A DNA stretch of 64,000 nt, taken from NCBI GenBank assembly GCA_030524675.1, contig JAUNGE010000003.1, positions 1 to 64,000 of the forward strand. The letters run 5' to 3'. A model generated the notes under the pieces. That model searched no databases and was not told the origin of the DNA. It was given only the letters and a program-made list of their open reading frames with translations. Origin of the DNA: a bacterium. GTDB taxonomy: Bacteria > Bacillota > Clostridia > Lachnospirales > Lachnospiraceae. The position numbers were made by a program, and so were the translations under genes. This document shows, piece by piece, positions 44,735-52,950 of this stretch (the first letter of the stretch is position 1; each line of letters starts with the position of its first letter).

Positions 44735-45589
44735 ATGGAAAAAAGTTATAAAACGAAAAGAAAAATCATCACAGCGATTTATCATATCTTTACATTTTGT
44801 TTTGCGATGGTTATGATATATCCGCTGCTTTGGATGGTGATGAGTTCCTTCAAGGACACCAACGAGATTTTCAGAACGGCCCAGAACCTGTTCCCGAGTC
44901 AGTTTAGACTGGACAACTACGTGACAGGTTGGAAGGGATTTGCAGGATATGGGTTTGACATCTTCTTTAAAAACTCGATCATCATTGCCGGTCTCTCTAC
45001 AATCGGCGCCGTGATTTCTTCCGCGATTGTAGCATATGGCTTTGCACGCTGTGAATTTAAAGGAAAAGGCTTTTGGTTTGCATGTATGCTGCTCTCCATG
45101 ATGCTTCCGTTCCAGGTTATCATGATTCCGCAGTATATCTTGTTTAACCGCCTGGGTTGGGTTGGTTCTTACCTTCCTCTGATTGTTCCGCAGTGGTTCG
45201 GCCAGGGCTTCTTTATCTTCCTGAACTTACAGTTCATCAAGGGTATTCCGAAAGACCTGGATGAGGCGGCCAAGATTGACGGATGCAGTATTTACGCTAT
45301 TTTTATCAGAATCATTCTTCCGCTGATTAAACCGTCCTTGGTGACAAGCGCGATTTTCTCCTTCATGTGGAGATGGGACGACTTCCTTGCAGCTTTGATT
45401 TATCTGAGCGATCCAGTAAAATATCCGGTCAGCTACGCATTGAAGATGTTCTCCGACCCGACAGCAGGTTCCGACTGGGGTGCTATGTTCGCTATGGCGA
45501 CACTGTCCCTGATTCCGATTTTCCTGATTTTCCTGACGATGCAGAAGTATCTGGTAGAAGGTATTGCGTCTACAGGTATCAAAGGTTAA
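44735..45589 (+). CDS. Sugar ABC transporter permease (284 aa)
   Basis: MalG/UgpE-type permease, six TMs, EAA loop DLDEAAKIDGCSIYAIFIRI. Follows the first permease gene by 29 bp. AAAGGTG precedes the ATG. Completes a YesM/YesN-controlled importer. Confidence 0.9.
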   Translation: MEKSYKTKRKIITAIYHIFTFCFAMVMIYPLLWMVMSSFKDTNEIFRTAQNLFPSQFRLDNYVTGWKGFAGYGFDIFFKNSIIIAGLSTIGAVISSAIVAYGFARCEFKGKGFWFACMLLSMMLPFQVIMIPQYILFNRLGWVGSYLPLIVPQWFGQGFFIFLNLQFIKGIPKDLDEAAKIDGCSIYAIFIRIILPLIKPSLVTSAIFSFMWRWDDFLAALIYLSDPVKYPVSYALKMFSDPTAGSDWGAMFAMATLSLIPIFLIFLTMQKYLVEGIASTGIKG

Positions 45590-45712
45590 TGTGCAGGCAT
45601 ATGGGAACCAACAGGTGAGAGCAGATGCATGAAGGTATGCAGAATGTAGATGAAACGTGGATTTTTGCATAATGAAACATTAAAAAGTGAGAAAAAATAA
45701 AAAGTAAAGGGG

Positions 45713-45758
45713 GATACTCTAAAACGGAACAGATGCCGCTTTGGAGTATCTCTTTTTT
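45713..45758 (+). terminator. Intrinsic terminator after the permease genes
   Basis: GATACTCTAAAACGG (45713-45727) pairs with CCGCTTTGGAGTATC (45736-45750), one mismatch and one G-U, followed by TCTTTTTT. It separates the transporter genes from the alpha-mannosidase, which may have its own promoter. The 341-bp gap 45590-45930 otherwise shows no gene. Confidence 0.75.
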
Positions 45759-45930
45759 AGAAACGTAGGAGTTTTTTTCCAGGCAAAAAATAAGAAAAAC
45801 AGCGCGAATGTGTTTGGGTATTTTTCACCTGGAAAAGTGCTTCTGCACAGGAACACTGGTTCCAGAGATAGACAGAAATAAGGCAAGCGCATCAAAGCGC
45901 TGGCTGAGAAGAGGAAATGGAGGAAGAGAG

Positions 45931-48900
45931 ATGGAACAGTATAGGAATCGTATCAAAGCGGTGCTGCGCGATATGGCAGATTGGCGCTACACGCACATAC
46001 AGCAGGTGGAGCCAAGATGGATTCGGGAGGGAGATTACCGCTTCTCTGAGACATTTGAGAAGGGAGAGGAAGGCTGGAAGCCGTTTTCCTCCTGCGAGAC
46101 ATGGGGCGGAACGGACAGCCACTTCTGGATTTATGCAAAGACCACGTTGCCGGAGGAATATGAGGGCAAAAAAGCAGTGCTTATGGTGAGCACAGGGGCG
46201 ACGGATATCTGGAATACGGACAATCCACAGTTTCTGGTGTACATCAATGGGAAGATGGCAGCGACAATGGATATGAACCATCATACCATCACACTGTCGG
46301 AGCAGGCTAAGGCGGGCGAGGAGTACGAGATTGTGATCTATGCGTACTCCAATGTGAAAATACCGACAAATTTCTTGTTTGAGAAAATTGCTGTGCTTCG
46401 GCCGGACGTGGAAAAACTGTACTACGATATGAAGGTGCCGTTTGAGGCTGCGGAGCTGATGCGGGAAGACGAGATAGACAGAAATGAGACGCTGGCTGTC
46501 TTGAACCGTTGTCTGAATCTTTTGGACCTGCGGCAAGTGGGCTCTGAGGCGTTCTATGCGTCTGTGCGCGAGGCGGATACTTTCCTGGAACATACACTAT
46601 ACAGCGAAGAAAATCCGTGTGGAATTGCAAAAAATCCAGTGACTGTGCACAGCATCGGGCATACGCACATTGACGTGGCCTGGAAATGGCCGCTCCGCCA
46701 GACCAGACAGAAGACGGTGAGAAGCTTCCAGACCGTCCTGAATCTGATGAAAGAGTATCCCGAATATCTGTTTATGTCCAGTCAGCCGCAGCTCTATCAG
46801 TTTGTCAAGGAAGATGCGCCTTGGCTGTATGAGCAGATCAAGGAGCGAGTGAAGGAGGGCCGCTGGGAGCCGGAAGGCGCGATGTGGCTGGAGGCGGACT
46901 GCAATTTGACGGGCGGGGAATCTCTGATTCGCCAGATTTTATATGGCAAGAAATTTTTCAAGGAGGAGTTTGGCGTGGAGACACAGGAAATTCTGTGGCT
47001 TCCAGATGTGTTTGGGTACAGTGTAGCGCTGCCGCAGATTTTAAAGAAGTCCGGCATCCGCTATTTTATGACGACAAAAATCGCTTGGAACGAGTACAAC
47101 AAGATGCCAAATGACGTTATGATGTGGCAGGGACTCGACGGCAGTGAGATTTTGACCTATTTTATCTCCACGACAAACTATCAGGTATATCCGGAGCTGG
47201 TGCACAACGGCAGTTTTAACACCACGTACAATGGCAGGCAGAATGCCAATCAGGTAAAGGGAACTTGGCAGCGTTTCCAGAACAAGGAACTGACGCAGGA
47301 TGTGCTGACGTGCTTTGGCTATGGGGACGGCGGCGGCGGCCCAACCGCAGAGATGCTGGAGGAGAGTCGCAGAATGGAAAAAGGCGTCTGCGGATGCCCG
47401 AGGACAAAACAGACCTCCGTGCGTGAGTTCTTCCATATCCTGGAGAAAAATCTGGAAGGAAAGAAAGTGCCGAAATGGTGCGGAGAGCTGTATCTGGAGT
47501 TCCACCGCGGAACCTACACTTCGATTGCGAAGAATAAGAAAAACAACAGAAAGTGCGAATTTTTGAATGTGGACGCTGAACTTTGGAGCGTTCTGGCAAA
47601 GAGCCAGGATGCGTCGTTCGCTTATCCGAAGGATAGGCTGGAGGAAGCGTGGAAACTGGTGCTCTTGAATCAGTTTCACGATATTCTGCCTGGCTCTTCC
47701 ATCAAGGATGTATATGAAGATTCCGATATCCAGTATGCGAGAGTGCGCGCTCTGGATGAGGCGATGATAGCAGAGGCGAGGGATTCCTTGCACAGAAGTC
47801 TGGGGCTTGCGCCAGCGTCAAAGAAAAATGCAGCTGTGTGTGTGTACAACGACCTGGGATTTGCGCGCGGCGGCATCGTGGAGCTGCCGGAAATCGCGGG
47901 AGAGTGGAATCCACAGCTTCAGAAGGCAGAGGATGGAAAGGTGCTGTATCTTCTTCCAGACTGTGCAGCGCCCAAAGGAATTACGGTATTTCAGGGGCTG
48001 CAGCAGAAAGACTATGAGGCAGAGGAAAAGGTGATTTTTGGTTGTATTTCCTTAGGAGTAACGAAACTTGCAGCATTCGATACGCCATTTTATTATATCC
48101 ACATGAGCCCAGAAGGAGAGTTTCTGTCTATCTATGATAAGGAAGCACAGAGAGAAATCGTGAAACAAGGCAGCGAGGTAAACCGCCTGATGGTATTTGA
48201 AGACCGCCCGCTGGAGTACGATGCATGGAACATTGACGCATATTTTGAGGAAAAATCCTGGTGCATAGACCAGGTGGAGAGTATCGAGATCGTGGAGAAT
48301 GGTCCCGTGCGCGGCGCGATTGCAGTGCGCAAAAGATTTATGAACTCGGTTGTGGAGCAGAGGATCTATTTCTACCGCCACACAAAGAGAATCGACTTTA
48401 AGACGAAGGTTGACTGGAAAGAGCAGCAGCTTCTGTTGAAAGCCGTGTTCTCTGTCGATGTTTTATCACCCAAGGCGACGTATGAAGTACAGTTTGGAAA
48501 TGTGGAGCGCCCGACACACAAGAACACGAGCTGGGATGAGGCAAAATTTGAAGTGTGCGCGCACAAATGGGCGGACCTCTCCGAATACGGCTATGGCGTG
48601 GCTCTGCTGAATGACTGCAAATATGGCTGCGACATCCATGATTCTGTGATGCGTCTGACCCTTATCAAGTCCGGCATTTTCCCAAATCCAGATGCAGACA
48701 AGGAGATTCACACGTTTACCTATTCCCTCTATCCGCATCAGGGCGATTTCAGGGAAGGAAGAGTGGTGCAGGAAGCGTATGACTTGAATTGCCCGCTCCA
48801 GGCAGAGCTGGTAGGCGCAAAAGAAGGAAGCTCCCTCTCTCTGGTACAGATAGATGCAGACCATGTGGTTGTGGAGACAGTAAAACAGGCAGAGAACGAG

Positions 48901-49122
48901 GATGGAATCGTGATTCGCATGTACGAGGCATACGGAAAGCGCGGAAACGTGACGATGCGCCTGCCGATGGCAGAAGGACGCAGGGATGTGTATGTGTGGG
49001 AGTGCGACTGCATGGAAACGGAGATAAAAGAAAACGGATTCCGAGTGCTGGATGGCACCATGAAATTTGAAATTCACCCATATGAGATTAAGACATGGAA
49101 GGTGAAGATTCAGAAATCATAA
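45931..49122 (+). CDS. Alpha-mannosidase, glycoside hydrolase family 38 (1063 aa)
   Basis: Start at 45931 with GGAGGAAGAG upstream; a longer start at 45808 is rejected. Cytoplasmic Zn enzyme that removes alpha-linked mannose. N-terminal accessory region (1-230), catalytic domain with metal residues H244, H246, D248 (SIGHTHIDVAW), nucleophile D359 (LWLPDVFGYSVALPQILK) and further motif FHDILPGSSIKDVYED (about 585), then the C-terminal beta domains. Full length for the family. With the upstream importer it suggests use of mannose-containing host or yeast glycans. Confidence 0.9.
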   Translation: MEQYRNRIKAVLRDMADWRYTHIQQVEPRWIREGDYRFSETFEKGEEGWKPFSSCETWGGTDSHFWIYAKTTLPEEYEGKKAVLMVSTGATDIWNTDNPQFLVYINGKMAATMDMNHHTITLSEQAKAGEEYEIVIYAYSNVKIPTNFLFEKIAVLRPDVEKLYYDMKVPFEAAELMREDEIDRNETLAVLNRCLNLLDLRQVGSEAFYASVREADTFLEHTLYSEENPCGIAKNPVTVHSIGHTHIDVAWKWPLRQTRQKTVRSFQTVLNLMKEYPEYLFMSSQPQLYQFVKEDAPWLYEQIKERVKEGRWEPEGAMWLEADCNLTGGESLIRQILYGKKFFKEEFGVETQEILWLPDVFGYSVALPQILKKSGIRYFMTTKIAWNEYNKMPNDVMMWQGLDGSEILTYFISTTNYQVYPELVHNGSFNTTYNGRQNANQVKGTWQRFQNKELTQDVLTCFGYGDGGGGPTAEMLEESRRMEKGVCGCPRTKQTSVREFFHILEKNLEGKKVPKWCGELYLEFHRGTYTSIAKNKKNNRKCEFLNVDAELWSVLAKSQDASFAYPKDRLEEAWKLVLLNQFHDILPGSSIKDVYEDSDIQYARVRALDEAMIAEARDSLHRSLGLAPASKKNAAVCVYNDLGFARGGIVELPEIAGEWNPQLQKAEDGKVLYLLPDCAAPKGITVFQGLQQKDYEAEEKVIFGCISLGVTKLAAFDTPFYYIHMSPEGEFLSIYDKEAQREIVKQGSEVNRLMVFEDRPLEYDAWNIDAYFEEKSWCIDQVESIEIVENGPVRGAIAVRKRFMNSVVEQRIYFYRHTKRIDFKTKVDWKEQQLLLKAVFSVDVLSPKATYEVQFGNVERPTHKNTSWDEAKFEVCAHKWADLSEYGYGVALLNDCKYGCDIHDSVMRLTLIKSGIFPNPDADKEIHTFTYSLYPHQGDFREGRVVQEAYDLNCPLQAELVGAKEGSSLSLVQIDADHVVVETVKQAENEDGIVIRMYEAYGKRGNVTMRLPMAEGRRDVYVWECDCMETEIKENGFRVLDGTMKFEIHPYEIKTWKVKIQKS

Positions 49123-49188
49123 TTGTGGGATAATTTCATGCATCACATGTAAATGCCAAATATACAGATGTTAAATGTTTATAGTAAT

Positions 49189-49250
49189 AAAAATAGAACC
49201 AACAAGGAAGAAACCTATAATAGGGGAATTCGTGTTGGTTCTATTTTTTT
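49189..49250. terminator. Intrinsic terminator after the alpha-mannosidase
   Basis: AAAAATAGAACCAACA (49189-49204) pairs perfectly with TGTTGGTTCTATTTTT (49233-49248), then more T. It can act for both the alpha-mannosidase gene and the leftward XRE gene. Confidence 0.8.
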
Positions 49251-49281
49251 GATTCAATTATAGAAAGAATTCTTGTAAATT

Positions 49282-49602
49282 TTATACGTTTCTATTTGCA
49301 TTGAGTCTTTTGGCAACATGAACAAGAGCATGTAAATCATCGCTTTTCATTGTTTTTGACAAATCATATAATTCTTTGACCAAAATGGGTTCATCCTGCT
49401 TTGCATCAAAAAAATCTTTTGGAGTGACACCAAGATAATCACAGATAAAAAGAAATTCAGGCAAGGATGGTAACGATTTACCAGATGAAATGCTTTGAAT
49501 ATAACTTTTGCTGTGTCCAAGATCCAAACTCATTTTATATTCAGATACTCCTTTTTTGATTCGCAGTTCGGAGATTCTATCTCTGATATATTGTTCACTC
49601 AT
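49282..49602 (-). CDS. XRE-family regulator near the recombinase (106 aa)
   Basis: HTH_3 domain at residues 8-62 (SELRIKKGVSEYKMSLDLGH, then SKSYIQSISSGKSLPSLPEF) followed by a helical C-terminus (ILVKELYDLSKTMKSDDLHA). AAGAGGTGATG precedes the ATG at 49602. It lies outside the putative invertible segment but in line with its left end: if that segment flips, the outward promoter would read into this gene in the sense direction. It may control the recombinase or the secretion operon (inference). Confidence 0.82.
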   Translation of the reverse strand: MSEQYIRDRISELRIKKGVSEYKMSLDLGHSKSYIQSISSGKSLPSLPEFLFICDYLGVTPKDFFDAKQDEPILVKELYDLSKTMKSDDLHALVHVAKRLNANRNV

Positions 49603-49709
49603 AATTTTACATCACCTCTTATCTGTTTTTATGATGTTTGCGCCTTGCGGGGGCTCTGTTTATTCATATTCTTTAACCTTGTATCATTATCATTTTATAC
49701 AAATATAAA

Positions 49710-49767
49710 CGGTAATAATCACGATTAAGATACCGATATTAGTTGAAATGTACCGATTTAAGCGGTA
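49710..49767. promoter_or_regulatory. Array of four CGGTA/TACCG motifs
   Basis: CGGTA at 49710-49714, TACCG at 49731-49735, TACCG at 49751-49755 and CGGTA at 49763-49767; the last two form TACCG-N7-CGGTA. They lie between the XRE gene and the left recombination-site repeat. Operator or recombinase arm-site use is possible; no factor is known. Confidence 0.4.
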
Positions 49768-49776
49768 TAATAAACA

Positions 49777-49812
49777 AAAAAAACACTGATAAATATGAAT
49801 ATCAGTGTTTGA
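49777..49812 (-). terminator. Intrinsic terminator of the recombinase gene
   Basis: Reading leftward, AAACACTGAT and its complement ATCAGTGTTT (49801-49810 and 49781-49790) form a 10-bp stem followed by a T-run (A-run on the plus strand at 49775-49783). It is 75 bp after the recombinase stop and lies just outside the left inverted site. Confidence 0.7.
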
Positions 49813-49835
49813 ATGTCGATTCTGGATGATTTTTT

Positions 49836-49856
49836 CATAGAGTATTAAACTCTGCG
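49836..49856. repeat. Left recombination-site-like inverted repeat (partner at 51244-51264)
   Basis: Reads CATAGAGT-ATTAA-ACTCTGCG: two imperfect inverted arms of 8 bp around a 5-bp spacer, the layout of a tyrosine recombinase core site. 19 bp (49838-49856) are exactly complementary to 51244-51262 on the other side of the recombinase gene, and the identity extends outward to about 27 bp with one mismatch. Confidence 0.8.
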
Positions 49857-49885
49857 AAAGATGTAGAAAATTCCTTATAAATTCA

Positions 49886-51046
49886 TCATTCTTCTGCATC
49901 CTGACGATTTTCATTAACGGCGATAAATGCAGAAAGTCTTTTCATATTTTCACGTTTGAGTTCCATTGTTGGATGAACATACCGATTCATCGTAATATTT
50001 ACACTGGCATGTCCCAATATTTCACTCAACGTTTTTATATCAAATCCTAATTCTACACACCGAGTAGCAAACGTATGACGAAGCACATGATAATTTGCAT
50101 TCTGGATACCACACACACTCAAAACATGTTTAAATCGGTTTTGCATTGTCCGTGGCTCAATAAAATGGTCATTACAACCTGTCAGAAAATATCCTGTAGA
50201 TGACGTTTGATATTTGGTAATTATTTTCATAATATTTTCAGGCACAGGTATTGTTCGAACGGAACAGGAACTTTTCGGAGTAGTAATCATAACTCTTGTC
50301 TTAGAAAAACCTTCTTTTACTTGAAGACGCTGCATGGTCTGGTGAACATGGATTGTTTGTTCATGAATAGAAATGTCTTCCCAATGCAGAGCACAAATTT
50401 CTCCCACTCGCAGTCCTGTGAACATACAGACAAGAATCCCCATATTTGGTGCGTTTAAATTTGAAAGCAAATAAGCATACAGTATTTCTTGCTCTGTGCG
50501 AGTGAATATTCTCATTTCTTTCATTTTTTTCTTTATTTTTATGGAACTTCCATCACATGGAACCAAACTTCCATTTTTGGCTGCAAAACGTAAAATACTT
50601 CTTAACACTGTCATAATGTCGGCGACTGTTTTTGCGGACAATCCCTTCTTCTTTATGCCGCCTTTTGATAATAAAATATTGCTAAACGCTTCTAAATGCG
50701 TATAAGTTAGACAATAGATCGGCATCTCTCCTAATTCTGGAATAATATAGTTCTTTAAAATATTTTGATATTTGACAGCTGTGGATTCTTTGATTTGGGG
50801 GATTGTTGCTTTCAGCCAGTCCTCGGCAATATCTTTCAGCAAAGAATCATGATACTGGTTTTCGGTAGTATATTTTGTTACAAGCGTTATCGAGTGTGCT
50901 TTTTTCAAAGCTTCTTTTACATCTCTATATGTTTTTGCATAGACATATCCATAAATGGCTTTTCCATCAGGCTTCCGCCCTTTAATATATCTCCCTTCCC
51001 ATCTTCCATCTTTTCGTTTATAAATGTTTTCACCTTTTTTGGGCAT
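49886..51046 (-). CDS. Tyrosine-type site-specific recombinase/integrase (386 aa)
   Basis: N-terminal AP2-like DNA-binding part (EGRYIKGRKPDGKAIYGYVY), SAM-like core-binding domain (about 70-165) and the catalytic domain with R213 (GLRVGE), K258 (TPKS), H320/R323 (HVLRHTFATR), H346 (LGHAS) and Y356 (MNRYVHP), all present. AAGGGAGGAG precedes the ATG. The sequence class is that of Tn916/phage integrases. It has no excisionase or other element genes beside it, but perfect inverted 19-bp repeats flank it, which favours a role as a DNA invertase of its own segment over a normal integrated element. Confidence 0.88.
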   Translation of the reverse strand: MPKKGENIYKRKDGRWEGRYIKGRKPDGKAIYGYVYAKTYRDVKEALKKAHSITLVTKYTTENQYHDSLLKDIAEDWLKATIPQIKESTAVKYQNILKNYIIPELGEMPIYCLTYTHLEAFSNILLSKGGIKKKGLSAKTVADIMTVLRSILRFAAKNGSLVPCDGSSIKIKKKMKEMRIFTRTEQEILYAYLLSNLNAPNMGILVCMFTGLRVGEICALHWEDISIHEQTIHVHQTMQRLQVKEGFSKTRVMITTPKSSCSVRTIPVPENIMKIITKYQTSSTGYFLTGCNDHFIEPRTMQNRFKHVLSVCGIQNANYHVLRHTFATRCVELGFDIKTLSEILGHASVNITMNRYVHPTMELKRENMKRLSAFIAVNENRQDAEE

Positions 51047-51084
51047 TCATACTCCTCCCTTCCATATGACCACTATTTTGACGG

Positions 51085-51090
51085 ATTATA
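51085..51090 (-). promoter_or_regulatory. -10 element candidate for the recombinase gene
   Basis: TATAAT on the minus strand, 40 bp upstream of the recombinase start, with only a weak A-rich -35. It is back-to-back with the strong rightward promoter at 51175. Confidence 0.35.
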
Positions 51091-51174
51091 CATCATACAC
51101 ACGTCTCTTTTTATAAATAATTTGTAATATTTCAACGAGACAAAATACTTTGTATGCATTTATTTTCTGATATA

Positions 51175-51203
51175 TTGACATTTTTTCTGGTATTTTATAT
51201 AAT
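51175..51203 (+). promoter_or_regulatory. Consensus outward promoter inside the invertible segment
   Basis: TTGACA (51175-51180), exactly 17 bp, TATAAT (51198-51203): a perfect consensus promoter reading right, through the right-hand site (51244-51264), towards the secretion-like operon at 51435. ATTTTTTCTG (51179-51188 area) and CAGAAAAAAT (about 51210-51219) form an inverted repeat around the -10, a possible operator. The rest of the gap 51047-51434 has no gene. Confidence 0.85.
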
Positions 51204-51243
51204 AAATGTCAGAAAAAATCGAAAAAAAGAATTGCAGTAGGTT

Positions 51244-51264
51244 CGCAGAGTTTAATACTCTACG
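51244..51264. repeat. Right recombination-site-like inverted repeat (partner at 49836-49856)
   Basis: Reads CGCAGAGT-TTAAT-ACTCTACG. The spacer TTAAT is the complement of the left spacer ATTAA, so the two sites are in inverted orientation, which would give inversion rather than excision. The crossover would flip the recombinase gene and the outward promoter together. Confidence 0.8.
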
Positions 51265-51434
51265 AAAAACAGAATTTTATTACTGCAAGGGGTAATTTTG
51301 GAGTTTTTTACATAAAAGTAAGGCTGCCTATAGAAAGAATTATACCCGAAGCAGAGAAAATTATGTATCACAAAATTTTGACAAATTTTTATAGCTGAAA
51401 CAGAAAGACAAGGGAGTGCAAACAAGGAAAAGTT

Positions 51435-52169
51435 ATGGGAACATGGAAGTGCAGACTATGTGGATATGAATTGATACCTGGAAAAAAGTATTGCAGCAGA
51501 TGTGGTGCGCCTACTATATGGAGTTTGGAGAAATCAGACACAGAACAGATACAGAAGAAGGATAGTGTAAATGAACAGAATGATGAGGAGAGAAAAGAAG
51601 ATGGATTGTTCAGAAAAATAGAATCGGAATCTGTTGATGCGGATGAAGAAATAGGAGAAGAGGAAGAGAGGTACAAAAAGGGAGCTATTGTATTTGGAAT
51701 TTGTATGGGACTCATTTTATTTGGAGCAGTTATGAGTCCGTTTATGGCGGAGAGCGCAAATAAAAATGTGAAAAGTACAAATGTGTCTTCAGAAATAGTT
51801 TTGGAAAAAAATAGCAGAAAAAACGCTGAAAGTGAATTGACAGAAGATAAAAATACAGAAAGTGTACAAACAGAAGCTCAGAGTACAGAAAGCCTCGTCA
51901 GTGAATATATTCTTGCTGGCAGCGACAGCAGGTATATTACAAGAGAAGAAATAGAAAATTTGAGTTTGGAGGAATGTAGATTAGCCCGCAATGAATTGTA
52001 TGCGCGCAGAGGCAGATATTTTTCAGATAAGGAATTACAGGATTATTTTAACGCATGCTCTTGGTATGAACCATATATTCAGCCGGAAGATTTTCAGGAT
52101 TCTGTTTTCAATCAATATGAACTTGCTAATCGAGATTTGCTTCTCCAGTACGAAAGAGAATTGAACTGA
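51435..52169 (+). CDS. Zinc-ribbon, single-TM, YARHG-domain protein (244 aa)
   Basis: N-terminal zinc ribbon (CRLCGYELIPGKKYCSRCG, residues about 6-24), acidic linker, one TM (about 78-100), Ser/Thr/Glu-rich stretch and a C-terminal YARHG domain (CRLARNELYARRGRYFSDKE, then YFNACSWYEPYI). The YARHG domain should be outside. AAGGAAAAG precedes the ATG. First gene after the invertible promoter. The same zinc-ribbon-plus-TM theme occurs in the kinases and at 16401. Confidence 0.8.
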   Translation: MGTWKCRLCGYELIPGKKYCSRCGAPTIWSLEKSDTEQIQKKDSVNEQNDEERKEDGLFRKIESESVDADEEIGEEEERYKKGAIVFGICMGLILFGAVMSPFMAESANKNVKSTNVSSEIVLEKNSRKNAESELTEDKNTESVQTEAQSTESLVSEYILAGSDSRYITREEIENLSLEECRLARNELYARRGRYFSDKELQDYFNACSWYEPYIQPEDFQDSVFNQYELANRDLLLQYERELN

Positions 52170-52257
52170 AAGAAAATATAGAAATAGGGTGAAAAATTTT
52201 TCAAAAATACATTCAATAGAGATATAGAAGCAAACATAAGAAGAGTGGAGAGGGAAA

Positions 52258-52944
52258 ATGGTTGTATATGACAGATACCAAAGAAGATTTGCACTAAAAA
52301 ATCCGGTAAAAAAAGTATCAGATGGAGCTGTTTACAAATTACCAAATGAATATGGCAAGATGGTAAAAATCTATAATGGGAATTGGCGCACACCAGAAAA
52401 AGAACGAGAAGTGGTGGAAGCCATCAATGGAACAGGCGTTATGCTTGGAGAAGTACCAGTGGACGTGGTATACGAGAATGGCAAATTTGCAGGTTATATT
52501 CTGGAAGAAGAGACAACAGAAGAAGAAAAGGTTGAATTTTCGGTAGGAAAACAAGAAGCTGCGAAGATAAATGCTGTGGCAGGAATATTTATTTCTTTGG
52601 CTACAGGAGGAATTTTAAGCGCGGTAATCTATTTTTTGATTTTTCCTGTAATTTCAAAAAATATGAAAGCTTATACGGTTACTTTCAGTTTTGATGGAAT
52701 TCCAATGATTATGGTAGGATGGATAGCTTTGCTGATTGCTGCATATAAAACGAGAGTAGAAGGAATCACTTCTTTGATAGTGTGTGCTTTCAGTTATATG
52801 ATTGGCGCTGCGTTGATTCAGCTGCTGATTGTATTGCTTGTAAGTTTGATTCAGACTGCATATGCCATACTTGCAGCAGTCATACCAACCATTCTTACAG
52901 CAGCGATATTGATATGGATTGTTCGTGCCGTTTTTTCGAGGTGA
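52258..52944 (+). CDS. Membrane protein with kinase N-lobe-like start (228 aa)
   Basis: Residues about 10-85 (VSDGAVYKLPNEYGKMVKIY, then REVVEAINGTGVMLGEVPVD and KFAGYILEE) resemble the N-lobe of the protein-kinase-like YegI/COG4248 family: a glycine-poor loop, a VKIY lysine strand and the FAGYILEE hinge. The catalytic C-lobe is absent; instead there are four TMs (about 100-130, 140-165, 168-190, 195-225). It may act as a nucleotide or phosphoprotein binding partner without kinase activity. GAGAGGGAA precedes the ATG. I do not know a named family for the whole protein. Confidence 0.55.
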   Translation: MVVYDRYQRRFALKNPVKKVSDGAVYKLPNEYGKMVKIYNGNWRTPEKEREVVEAINGTGVMLGEVPVDVVYENGKFAGYILEEETTEEEKVEFSVGKQEAAKINAVAGIFISLATGGILSAVIYFLIFPVISKNMKAYTVTFSFDGIPMIMVGWIALLIAAYKTRVEGITSLIVCAFSYMIGAALIQLLIVLLVSLIQTAYAILAAVIPTILTAAILIWIVRAVFSR

Positions 52945-52950
52945 TAGAAT

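Noticed and set aside
45808..45930. Longer start for the alpha-mannosidase
   Set aside because: The extra 41 residues are unlike the family and the GGAGGAAGAG site fits the start at 45931.
49836..51264. Reading the flanking repeats as attL/attR of an integrated element
   Set aside because: att sites left by integration are direct repeats; these are inverted, with complementary spacers, and no other element genes lie between them.
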